64,000 bases of DNA, taken from NCBI RefSeq assembly GCF_006538745.1, contig NZ_BJLR01000033.1, positions 103,930 to 167,929 of the forward strand, read 5' to 3'. Source of the stretch: Cellulomonas cellasea (GTDB lineage Bacteria > Actinomycetota > Actinomycetes > Actinomycetales > Cellulomonadaceae). The notes below the pieces were generated by a model, which worked only from the letters and a program-made list of their open reading frames with translations, had not been told where the DNA came from and made no database searches. Positions within the stretch are counted from its first letter, which is position 1. The number at the start of each line of letters is the position of its first letter. This document shows positions 21,363 to 31,000 of this stretch, one piece after another. The position numbers were made by a program, and so were the translations under genes.

Positions 21363-22532
21363 TCAGGCCGTCAGCCAGGACCGCAGCGCGTCGTAGCAGG
21401 ATTGCAGCTGCCAGACGGGGCAGCGCTCGTCGTCCTTGTGGGCCAGCATCGGGTCGCCGGGCCCGAAGTTGACCGCAGGGATGCCGAGCGAGGAGAACCG
21501 CGCGACGTCGGTCCACCCGTACTTCGGGGCGGGAGCACCGCCGGTGACGGCGAGCACCGCGTCGGCGAACGCGGCCGCCGTCGGGTCGTCGAGCCCGGGG
21601 CGGGCGCCCGCCGCGGCGTCGGTGAGCACGACCTCGTAGCCGTCGAGCAGCTCGCGCACGTGCGCGAACGCCTCGTCGACCGAGCGCGACGGCGCGAACC
21701 GGTAGTTGACCGTGACGACGCAGCGGTCGGGGATGACGTTCGCGGCCGTCCCGCCGCCGACCAGGACCGCGTTGAGGCTCTCCCGGTAGACGAGCCCGTC
21801 GACGTCGACCGACCGGGGCTCGTAGGCGGCGAGCCGGCGCAGGACCTCGGCCGCGGCGTGGATCGCGTTGACGCCGGCCCACGCGCGCGCGGAGTGGGCC
21901 GCGACGCCGGTCAGGGTGACCTCGGCGCGCATCGTCCCGTTGCAGCCGCCCTCGAGCCCGCCCGCGGTCGGCTCGCACAGCACCGCGAAGTCCGCCTCGA
22001 GCCACTCGGGGTGCTCGCGCGCGATCCGGCCCAGGCCGTTGAGCGACGCCTCGACCTCCTCGTGGTCGTAGAAGACCCACGTGACGTCGCGCGTCGGCTC
22101 CGTGAGCGCCGCCGCGAGCGCGAGCTGGACGGCGACGCCACCCTTCATGTCCACCGTCCCGCGCCCCCACAGCTCGGCGTGCGCGCCCTCGCCGACGAGC
22201 CGCGCGGGGAGGTTGTCCGCGACCGGCACGGTGTCGATGTGGCCCGCGACGACGACCCGCGAGGCCCGGCCGAGCCGGGTGCGGGCGACGACCGCGTCGC
22301 CGTCGCGCAGCACCTCGAGGTGCTCGAACGCGCCCAGCGTCGCCTCGATCGCGTCGGCCAGGGGCGTCTCGTCGCCGCTCACCGACGGGATGTCGCACAG
22401 CGCGCGGGTCAGGGTCGTCAGGTCGGCCCGCAGGTCGAGCGGTGCGGCGGCGACGCCGGACGCCGGGGCGGGCACCGCGGGGACGGGCTCGCCGGCGGGG
22501 AGGTCGGGGACGGTCTGCGGGGCGTCGGTCAC
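21363..22532 (-). CDS. dapE: Succinyl-diaminopimelate desuccinylase
   Basis: M20A metalloenzyme hydrolysing N-succinyl-LL-diaminopimelate in the succinylase branch of lysine/meso-DAP synthesis. The GTG start at 22532 gives 389 residues with a roughly 28-residue disordered head. Metal-site motifs: AGHIDTVPV with the catalytic Asp, GTVDMKGG, and the YDHEEVE Glu pair. C-terminal [21 protein letters not shown] and the LAHKDDER His are present. It is divergent from dapD with only 39 bp between start codons, so both must share a compact bidirectional promoter. The frame stays open antisense to dapD, but that part is a shadow. Confidence 0.95.
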   Translation of the reverse strand: MTDAPQTVPDLPAGEPVPAVPAPASGVAAAPLDLRADLTTLTRALCDIPSVSGDETPLADAIEATLGAFEHLEVLRDGDAVVARTRLGRASRVVVAGHIDTVPVADNLPARLVGEGAHAELWGRGTVDMKGGVAVQLALAAALTEPTRDVTWVFYDHEEVEASLNGLGRIAREHPEWLEADFAVLCEPTAGGLEGGCNGTMRAEVTLTGVAAHSARAWAGVNAIHAAAEVLRRLAAYEPRSVDVDGLVYRESLNAVLVGGGTAANVIPDRCVVTVNYRFAPSRSVDEAFAHVRELLDGYEVVLTDAAAGARPGLDDPTAAAFADAVLAVTGGAPAPKYGWTDVARFSSLGIPAVNFGPGDPMLAHKDDERCPVWQLQSCYDALRSWLTA

Positions 22533-22571
22533 GTCACCGACCCTACCGACGCGCCGTCTAGGGTTGTCGCC

Positions 22572-23546
22572 ATGACTGCGCGTTCCGCCTGGGGCTTCGG
22601 ACTGGCCTCCGTGACCGACGACGGCACGACCCTCGACACCTGGTACCCCTCGCCGGCGCTCGGCGCCGCACCCGAGGGCGCCGCCGCACCGGCCGCGCTG
22701 ACCGCCGCCGAGCGCCGCGACGACGCCCGCGGCGTGACGACGCGCGTCGTGCTCACCGAGGTCGACCTCGACGCCCCGCCCGCGACCACCGAGGACGCCT
22801 ACCTGCGCCTCCACCTGCTCTCGCACCGTCTCGTCGCCCCGCACGGCCAGAACCTCGACGGCGTCTTCGGCGTGCTGCCGAACGTCGTGTGGACCGACGC
22901 CGGCCCGTGCGCGGTCGACGGCTTCGAGGAGACGCGCGTCCGGCTGCGGGCGTCCGCGGGACGTCCCGTGACCGTGCTCTCGGTCGACAAGTTCCCCCGC
23001 ATGCTCGACTACGTCGTCCCCTCGGGCGTCCGGGTCGCCGACGCGGACCGCGTGCGCCTCGGCGCGCACCTCGCCGCCGGCACGACCGTGATGCACGAGG
23101 GCTTCGTGAACTTCAACGCCGGGACGCTCGGCACGTCGATGGTCGAGGGCCGCATCTCCGCGGGCGTCGTCGTCGGCGACGGCAGCGACGTCGGTGGCGG
23201 CGCGTCGATCATGGGGACGCTGTCCGGCGGCGGCCGTCAGGTCGTCTCGCTGGGCCGCCGCACGCTGCTCGGCGCCAACTCGGGCCTCGGCATCCCGCTC
23301 GGGGACGACTGCGTCGTCGAGGCCGGGCTGTACGTCACCGCGGGCACCAAGGTCACGCTCGTGGGGTTCGACGACGCCGACGCGGGGCCCGGTGCCGGCG
23401 ACGGCACGCCGCGGACCGTCAAGGCACGCGAGCTCGCGGGCGCGTCGGGCGTGCTGTTCCGGCGCAACTCCCTGACCGGCGGTGTCGAGGCCGTCGCCCG
23501 CACCGGGGCGGGCGTCGAGCTCAACTCGGCGCTGCACGCCAACTGA
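22572..23546 (+). CDS. dapD: Tetrahydrodipicolinate N-succinyltransferase, actinobacterial type
   Basis: Acyl-CoA transferase succinylating tetrahydrodipicolinate in DAP synthesis; 324 residues. The N-terminal helical/mixed domain holds [18 protein letters not shown]. The middle is a left-handed beta-helix with hexapeptide repeats ([20 protein letters not shown], then [21 protein letters not shown]). The tail [21 protein letters not shown] is the actinobacterial type. ATG at 22572 with no strong RBS, probably leaderless or nearly so. Divergent from dapE; the next gene starts six bases after its stop. Confidence 0.95.
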   Translation: MTARSAWGFGLASVTDDGTTLDTWYPSPALGAAPEGAAAPAALTAAERRDDARGVTTRVVLTEVDLDAPPATTEDAYLRLHLLSHRLVAPHGQNLDGVFGVLPNVVWTDAGPCAVDGFEETRVRLRASAGRPVTVLSVDKFPRMLDYVVPSGVRVADADRVRLGAHLAAGTTVMHEGFVNFNAGTLGTSMVEGRISAGVVVGDGSDVGGGASIMGTLSGGGRQVVSLGRRTLLGANSGLGIPLGDDCVVEAGLYVTAGTKVTLVGFDDADAGPGAGDGTPRTVKARELAGASGVLFRRNSLTGGVEAVARTGAGVELNSALHAN

Positions 23547-23551
23547 CGCGC

Positions 23552-24451
23552 GTGGCTCGTCGCGGGCGACGGTCGCGCGCCTCGCGTGCGGGGTGCGCCG
23601 TGGGGGCGGTCGTCGTCGGCCTCGGGCTCGCGGTCACGGGCGTCGTGGCGGTCCTGAACCTCGGTGACAGCCCGCAGCCGGTCGCCGAGCGCTGCGCCGC
23701 GGCGCTCGACGGCACGGCCTGGTACCTCTCCCCGGAGCAGGCCGACAACGCGGCCCTCCTCACGGCCCAGGGCCTCGACCGCGGGCTCCCGGCGCGTGCG
23801 GCGACGATCGCGATCGCGACGGCCCTGCAGGAGTCGAAGCTCAGCAACATCACCTACGGCGACCGCGACTCCCTCGGCCTGTTCCAGCAGCGGCCGTCGC
23901 AGGGCTGGGGCACGCCCGAGGAGATCATGGACCCCGTCCACGCGACCGGGCGGTTCTACGACGGCCTCGTGCAGGTGCCCGGGTACGACACGCTCCCCGT
24001 CACCGAGGCGGCGCAGGCCGTCCAGCGCTCGGGGTACCCGGACGCCTACGCCCAGCACGAGGCGCGCGCCCGCGCGTGGGCCTCGGCGCTCGCCGGCTGG
24101 TCCCCCGCGACGCTCACGTGCACGCTGCGCGACCCGGACGGCGCCGGCTCGCCCGAGGCGTTCGCGCAGCACGTCGCGCGCGACCACGGCGGTCTCGCCG
24201 TCGCCCCCGCGCCCGACGCGCCGGGCGAGCTCGTGATCGACGCCCGGCCGGTCGGCGCGGGCACGCCCGAGGAGGACGTGCGCGCCGGCTGGGCCCTCGC
24301 GCAGTGGGCGGTCGCCGTCGCGCGGCCCGAGGCCGTCATCCAGGTGCGGGCTCTCGACCAGGTGTGGGACCGCGCGTCGGGCGAGTGGGCCGTCGCGGAC
24401 GCTGCTGCCCTGCCCGCGGGCGAGGTGCGGGTCACGCTCGCGGGTCCCTGA
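23552..24451 (+). CDS. Membrane-anchored transglycosylase-like protein
   Basis: A 299-residue protein with a basic N-terminus and one helix (about residues 14-33, [20 protein letters not shown]), so the rest faces outward. The core has [20 protein letters not shown] and [19 protein letters not shown], a block common in actinobacterial cell-wall proteins that resembles the catalytic-Glu region of lytic transglycosylases (Glu in LQES). [18 protein letters not shown] segment follows. GTG at 23552, six bases past the dapD stop, suggests co-transcription with dapD and links it to peptidoglycan. Enzymatic activity is not established. Confidence 0.65.
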   Translation: MARRGRRSRASRAGCAVGAVVVGLGLAVTGVVAVLNLGDSPQPVAERCAAALDGTAWYLSPEQADNAALLTAQGLDRGLPARAATIAIATALQESKLSNITYGDRDSLGLFQQRPSQGWGTPEEIMDPVHATGRFYDGLVQVPGYDTLPVTEAAQAVQRSGYPDAYAQHEARARAWASALAGWSPATLTCTLRDPDGAGSPEAFAQHVARDHGGLAVAPAPDAPGELVIDARPVGAGTPEEDVRAGWALAQWAVAVARPEAVIQVRALDQVWDRASGEWAVADAAALPAGEVRVTLAGP

Positions 24452-24560
24452 GCCGCGCTCGCGGGCGGGGTCGCTGAACGACGTCCGCGGCGGTTCGTCC
24501 CGAGGAGCCGCGCGCGTCGCTCGACGGGCTGCGCCCGCGGGTCGGGGGCCGGACAGCACG

Positions 24561-24603
24561 ACGGCCGCCGGGCCCCGTCCGAGGACGCGGCTCCGACGGC
24601 CGT
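24561..24603. terminator. Nested hairpin in the convergent gap downstream of gltA
   Basis: Outer arms ACGGCCG (24561-24567) and CGGCCGT (24597-24603) enclose an inner CGTCC-GA-GGACG hairpin (24576-24587), 28 bp beyond the gltA stop on the minus strand. It probably serves both gltA and the convergent transglycosylase-like gene. No T-tract. Confidence 0.42.
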
Positions 24604-24630
24604 GAGCCGTGGGTCGTGGGTCGTACGAGG

Positions 24631-25929
<1,299 letters not shown>

Positions 25930-26085
25930 GGTGTTCCTCCCTGCGACTCATGGGCTGTGCTCGGTGTGCGTGCCTGGTGTCGCGGCTCGCGGCCTGTCCG
26001 GCCGGTGGACGGCCCTCGTTGGCCAACCCGACGGTACCTGCGGGTGAGGCGTGATGACCAATCCTTGACGACCTGCGTATCGCGG

Positions 26086-26101
26086 TGTGACCACGGTCAC
26101 A
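26086..26101. promoter_or_regulatory. CRP/GlxR-type operator upstream of gltA
   Basis: TGTGACCACGGTCACA is a perfect TGTGA-N6-TCACA palindrome with 7-bp arms. That is the binding consensus of CRP-family regulators, including GlxR of Corynebacterium, which is known to act at gltA. It lies in the 205-bp gap between dapC and gltA, 157-172 bp before the gltA ATG. Possible cAMP-dependent control of citrate synthase. Confidence 0.68.
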
Positions 26102-26134
26102 GGGCGCTGGTCAGGTGTACGGTCTCCGACCAGG

Positions 26135-27301
26135 TCAGGGGCTCGACGCGCCGAGCCGTCGGGCCGCCTCGGCGATGCGCTCGTCGGGTGCCGTGAGCGC
26201 GATGCGCACGTGCCCGGCCGCCGCGGCGCCGTAGAACTCCCCCGGCGCGACGAGGACGCCGAGGTCCGCGAGCCGGGCCACGACGTCCCAGCAGCCCTGC
26301 GCACGGTCGACCGGCCTCGCCCACAGGTACAGCCCCGCGGGCGACCCGTCGAGCTCGAGGCCCGCACCGCCGAGCGCCGGCGCGAGGACCTCACGGCGCC
26401 GCCGGTACCGCTCGCGCTGCTCGTCGACGTGCGCGTCGTCGCTCAGCGCCGCGGTCGTCGCCGCCTGGACCGGGCCCGGCACGATCATGCCCGCGTGCTT
26501 GCGCGTCTCGAGCAGCCCCGCGACGACCGCCACGTCCCCCGCGACGAACGCCGCGCGGTAGCCCGCGAGGTTCGACTGCTTCGACAGCGAGTACACCGCG
26601 AGCAGCCCGGTGACGTCGCCGCCGCTGACCCGGGGGTCGAGCACGCTCGGCACCCCGCCGGACAGCCACGGCTCCTCCCACGGCATCTCCGCGTAGCACT
26701 CGTCGGACGCCACGACGACCGGACGCCCGGTGCGCTCCGCGGCCGCACGGGCCGCGAGCACGACGGCACGCAGCTCCTCGACGGAGAGCACGGCCCCGTG
26801 CGGGTTGCCCGGCGAGTTGAGCCACACGAGCCGCACGTCGTCCGCGCCCGGCGTCGCCGGGTCGAGCAGACGCACCGGGTCGTCGGAGGGCACCGGGGTC
26901 GCGCCCGCGAGCCGCGCACCGACGTCGTACGTCGGGTACGCCGTCGCCGGGTGGACGACGACGTCGCCCTCCCCGAGGCCGAGCAGCGACGGGAGCCACG
27001 CGACGAGCTCCTTCGAGCCGACCGTCGGCAGGACGCCTGCCGGGTCGAGCCCGGGCACGCCCCGCCGGCGCGCGAACCACGCCACGACGGCCTCGCGCAG
27101 CTCGCGCGTGCCGTGCGTCGTCGGGTAGCCCGGCGAGTCGGCCGCGGCGCTCAGCGCGTCGCGCACGACGGCGGGCGTCGGGTCGACCGGGGTGCCGACC
27201 GACAGGTCGACGATGCCGCCGTCGTGCGCGCGCGCCTTCTCGGCGAACGGGACGAGGCTGTCCCAGGGGAAGTCCGGGAGCGAGCCGGTGCGCAGGCCCA
27301 T
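26135..27301 (-). CDS. dapC: Succinyldiaminopimelate aminotransferase
   Basis: PLP-dependent class I/II aminotransferase acting between DapD and DapE in DAP synthesis; 388 residues. Start ATG at 27301 with MGLRTGSLPDFPWDSLVPFAEKA, the typical actinobacterial DapC opening. Substrate and cofactor motifs: YPTTHGTRELREAV, WLNSPGNPHG, ASDECYAEMPWE, and the PLP lysine in YSLSKQSNLAGYR. It follows fdxA by 11 bp, as in mycobacteria (fdxC-dapC). The gene set dapC, dapD and dapE within 6 kb supports the assignment over a generic aspartate aminotransferase. Confidence 0.92.
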   Translation of the reverse strand: MGLRTGSLPDFPWDSLVPFAEKARAHDGGIVDLSVGTPVDPTPAVVRDALSAAADSPGYPTTHGTRELREAVVAWFARRRGVPGLDPAGVLPTVGSKELVAWLPSLLGLGEGDVVVHPATAYPTYDVGARLAGATPVPSDDPVRLLDPATPGADDVRLVWLNSPGNPHGAVLSVEELRAVVLAARAAAERTGRPVVVASDECYAEMPWEEPWLSGGVPSVLDPRVSGGDVTGLLAVYSLSKQSNLAGYRAAFVAGDVAVVAGLLETRKHAGMIVPGPVQAATTAALSDDAHVDEQRERYRRRREVLAPALGGAGLELDGSPAGLYLWARPVDRAQGCWDVVARLADLGVLVAPGEFYGAAAAGHVRIALTAPDERIAEAARRLGASSP

Positions 27302-27312
27302 CGGGCGCGCGG

Positions 27313-27639
27313 TCAGGCTTCGTGCACCTGGAGCGGGAGCGTCGCGATGATCGGGTGGTCCTTCTGGATCTCCCCCATCTTCGCGGCACCGCCCGGCGAG
27401 CCCAGGTCGTCGAAGAACTCGACGTTGGCCTTGTAGTACTCGCTCCACTGCTCCGGGACGTCGTCCTCGTAGTAGATGGCCTCCACGGGGCAGACGGGCT
27501 CGCACGCACCGCAGTCGACGCACTCGTCGGGGTGGATGTACAGCGACCGCTTGCCCTCGTAGATGCAGTCCACGGGACACTCCTCGATGCACGCCTTGTC
27601 CTTGACGTCCACGCAAGGCTGGGCGATCACATACGTCAC
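27313..27639 (-). CDS. fdxA: 7Fe ferredoxin (3Fe-4S / 4Fe-4S)
   Basis: Small soluble electron carrier of 108 residues with a duplicated cluster-binding core: C-x7-C-x3-C-P (CVDVKDKACIEECP) then C-x2-C-x2-C-x3-C-P (CVDCGACEPVCP). The roughly 45-residue tail (YYEDDVPEQWSEYYKANVEFFDDLGSPGGA) is typical of actinobacterial FdxA/FdxC. The GTG start at 27639 has GGGAGG upstream. Probably cotranscribed with dapC; redox partners are unknown. Confidence 0.96.
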   Translation of the reverse strand: MTYVIAQPCVDVKDKACIEECPVDCIYEGKRSLYIHPDECVDCGACEPVCPVEAIYYEDDVPEQWSEYYKANVEFFDDLGSPGGAAKMGEIQKDHPIIATLPLQVHEA

Positions 27640-27765
27640 GGTCGGTCCTCCCGGGGCCCGGCTGGGCGGTCAGGGGTGCCTCGCGGACCGGGACCGGGGT
27701 GGGGTCGCGGGCCGTGGCACGGGTACGGCACCTAGTATCCACCAGGTGCGCAGGTCGGTGTCGTC

Positions 27766-28032
27766 GTGTCCATCACCCGGTGCGCTGTCGTGAGCGGCGG
27801 CGAGACCCCCGGCGTCCCGTGGCGCTCCTGGAGGGTCGGCACGCGCGTCGTCGTGCGGCGGCGGCTGGGACCCGAGGAGGAGCACCTGTACACCGACGTG
27901 CTCGGCGAGGTCACGCGGGTCGACGACGACGGCGTGCAGGTCACGACGCGCCGCGGGCCCGTCGACGTGCCGGGCACCGAGATCGTGCTCGGCAAGGTCG
28001 TGCCCCCCGCACCGCCGCGACGCCCCCGCTGA
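27766..28032 (+). CDS. Small SH3-like domain protein (resembles N-terminus of Rv0428c-type acetyltransferases)
   Basis: An 88-residue open frame with GTG start at 27766; GTG at 27790 is an equally good alternative. The core WRVGTRVVVRRRL, LGEVTRVDDDGVQVTTRRG and VPGTEIVLGKVVPPAP is very like the SH3-like module I know as the N-terminal part of actinobacterial GNAT proteins such as Rv0428c. Here it stands alone, with no acetyltransferase domain before the stop at 28032 or in the following DNA. It is divergent from fdxA across 126 bp. The function is unknown; it may bind a partner or regulate translation, but this is a guess. Confidence 0.6.
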   Translation: MSITRCAVVSGGETPGVPWRSWRVGTRVVVRRRLGPEEEHLYTDVLGEVTRVDDDGVQVTTRRGPVDVPGTEIVLGKVVPPAPPRRPR

Positions 28033-28051
28033 GGCGTCGCGGCGCGGTGCA

Positions 28052-28098
28052 CCGGCTCGCGGGGTCAGCCAGCGGGCGCCGGCTCGCGGGGGTCAGCC
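28052..28098. repeat. Short direct repeat across the 3' end of the VanW gene
   Basis: CCGGCTCGCGGGGTCAGCC (28052-28070) recurs at 28079-28098 with one extra G. The second copy contains the VanW stop codon. It looks like a small local duplication. Confidence 0.6.
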
Positions 28099-31000
28099 CG
28101 CGGACGCCGTCGGCGCGGCCCCGCAGATCACGCGGTTCTGCGGCTTGTACTTCCACGTGAACGACTCGGTGTCCTTGAGCTGCCCCTCGAGGAACAGCTT
28201 GCGCGTCGTCGTCACCGTGAAGCCCGGGTTGCCCGCGGACTGCGGCTCGCACGTCGGCGACTGCGAGTACGTGGTCGTCGGGCTCACGACGCCGGAGCGC
28301 CCGCTCGTCGTCGACTCGACCGTCCAGTACTTGGTCCCCCAGATGCGGACGTGCACGCGGCCGCCCTCGACGTACCCCTGCACGAGCGCCCCGTACGGCG
28401 TGTTGTTCTTCCACCGCATGTCGAGCGTGCCCGTGTAGATGGTCGCCTCGCGGCCCTCCGGGTAGCGCGCGAACCACTCCGAGTGCGGCCGGTGCTCGAC
28501 GTCCTCGAAGCCTGCGAAGTGCGCCGCGTTGAACGTCGTCGTCGAGATCTGCGACAGCCCGCCGCCCATCCCGTCGACGTGCTCCCCGTTGACGATCACC
28601 CCGGCGGTCTGGAACCCGTTCGCTGCCGTGATCGGGCCCAGGGCCTCCGTCAGGCTGAAGGTCTCCCCGGGCTCGACGAGCGTCCCGGTGATGTTCCGGG
28701 CGCCGTTCGCGATGTTCGCGGTGCGTCGCGGCTCGCTCGTCAGCGGCGTCGAGAACTCGGAGACGACCTCCTTGATCCCGAGCGCCTCGAGCTTCGCGGT
28801 CGACTCCGCCGGGTCGGTCTCGACGAGCTCGACGGCCGTCGTGCGCTGGTCGCCGGTCGCCGCGGTCGCGACCGCCTGCCCGAGGGCCGCGGGGTCGAGC
28901 GTCGTCCCCGGCTTCCCCGGGACGATGACCGGGACGCCGCCCTGGAACTCGAAGCGGGCGTCCGCCGACTCGCTCAGCAGGTCGGTCGTCCGCGCGAGGA
29001 CCGCCTCGGAGAGCTTCGCGCCGTCGAGCTGGAGCTCGAGGTCCGACGCGACCGGCACCATGCTCGCCGCACCGGCGAGCACGTCCACGGGGAGCTCGAC
29101 ACGCTGGCCGCCGACCTCGAGCGTCACCGGCGCGGAGACGACGCGCTGCGCGACGGACGTCAGCGCCGCGTCGGTCTCTTCCTGGGTGATGTCGGGCGCG
29201 ACGGGCGCCGTGCGCAGCTCGAGCGGCTGCTCGTCCGTGAGCCACCGCGTCTGCAGCACCTCGGCGGCGTGGTCGGCGTCGAGCTCCCAGCCGTCGGCCG
29301 CGTCGGTCGCGTGCGCCTGGCCGTCCGCGAAGACGACACCACCGTCGACCGGCGCGAGCGTCAGCGTGCCGGTCAGGTCGTCGACCGCGGCGTCGAGCGC
29401 GGCGGGGTCGACGTCCGTGACCGGGGCGTGCTCGTCGACCCCGACCAGGTGCTGCCACAGGCGCTGAGGGCTCAGGTCGAGACCCGTGAGCTGGTCGACC
29501 GTCGCGGCCGCGTCGAACGCGAGCCCCGCGGTGGCGGGGTCCACGGTCGCGACGACCTCGCCGGCGGTGACCGTGACGGGCGAGGAGGCGGTGTCCGCGA
29601 GGGTCCGCTCGAGCTCCGTGCGCGCCTGCTCCGCCGGCATGCCGCCGATCTGCACGCCCGCGACGGTCGCACCGCGCGGGACGCGGTCGGCCAGCGCGTA
29701 CGCCGCACCGACGTACGCCGCACCGAGGAGCAGCACGACGACGCCGACGACGAGGAGCACCTTGGGCCAGCGCCGCCGGGGCTCGTACTCGTCGAACTCG
29801 TCGATCGGCGACGAGCGGTGCTCGGGGTCGTCACCGCAGGACTGCGCCGAGGCTGCCGCGGGTGCGCCGGGCGTCGCCGACGGGCGGGACGCAGTTGTCG
29901 GGGCGTCGCCGCCGCGCGGCGCCGTGGCGGTGGCCGTGGCGGTGCTCCCGGAGGACGCGGAGGCGTGCGGAGCCGTGGCGGCGTGCGGAGCCGTGGCGGC
30001 TGCGGGCACGGAGGCTGCTGCTGTTCCGGCGGCCGGGGCTGCTGCTGCGCCGGCCGCTGGGGACGCGGCGGCCGGGCTAGGAGCGGCCGGGCGCGCTGCG
30101 ACGGGGGCACCGGTCGGGCCGGGGTAGGCCGTGGTCGGCGGGCTCGGGCGGTCGCCGCTGGCAGCGGACCGGACGTCGGGTCGGCCGCCGACCGGCGTCG
30201 CGGTGGGTCCGGCTGCCGGCCGTGCGGCGCCCGCGGGCGTGCCGGACGAGGTCGCCCCGGAGGACGTCGCGGAGGGGCGCGCGGCGGCGGGCCGCAGCGG
30301 CTCGGGCCGGTCCGCTGCGGCGCCGGTGGCTGCCGCTGCGGCGCCGGTGGCTGCTGCCGCACCGTTGGCTGCCGCTGCGGCGCCGGTGGCTGCCGCTGCG
30401 GCGCCGGCGACGGGAACACGCGCGGGCGCAGCACCGGGGCGCGACGCGCCCGTCTCCGTCGCGGCTGTGCTCGCGGCTCCGGCCGGTCGCTGGCCGGCAC
30501 GCTCGGGAGCGCCGGGGCGGCTCGGCGCAGGCTCGCCGGCGCGCGCGACGGCGTCGAGCACGGGGGTGCGGACCGGGCCGGCCGCACTGGAGGGCGGCGT
30601 GATCTGGGTCGGCGTGTCGTCCGCGCGCCCGGGCGCCGCGCCGGGGCGACCGGGCGCGCCGGTGGGACCCTCGCCGGCTCGCGCCGCAGCCGGGCGTGCC
30701 GGGAGCGGCGCCGGTGCGGCGGGTGCGCTCTCCGCGGCGGCGGGCCGGCGCTCCGGGAGGGGGCTCGCCGGGGCCGACGGGCGCGCCGGCGCGGTCGACG
30801 CCGCGGACGGGATGGAGGAGGTGGCGGCCGGGCTCGACGGCGTGGCGGGGCTCGACGATGCTGCCGGGGTCGACGCCGTGGCCGGGCTCGACTGTGTCGC
30901 GGCGCTCGGCGGTGCTGCCTGGCTCGACGGCGCGGGGCTCGACGAGCCTGCCGCGCTCGACGGCCCGGCGGGACGAGACGACGTCCCCGGGCTCGCCGGC

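Noticed and set aside
22889..24451. A single long plus-strand frame running through dapD into the next gene
   Set aside because: Its first two thirds are an out-of-frame reading of dapD. Only the part after GTG 23552 has coding character.
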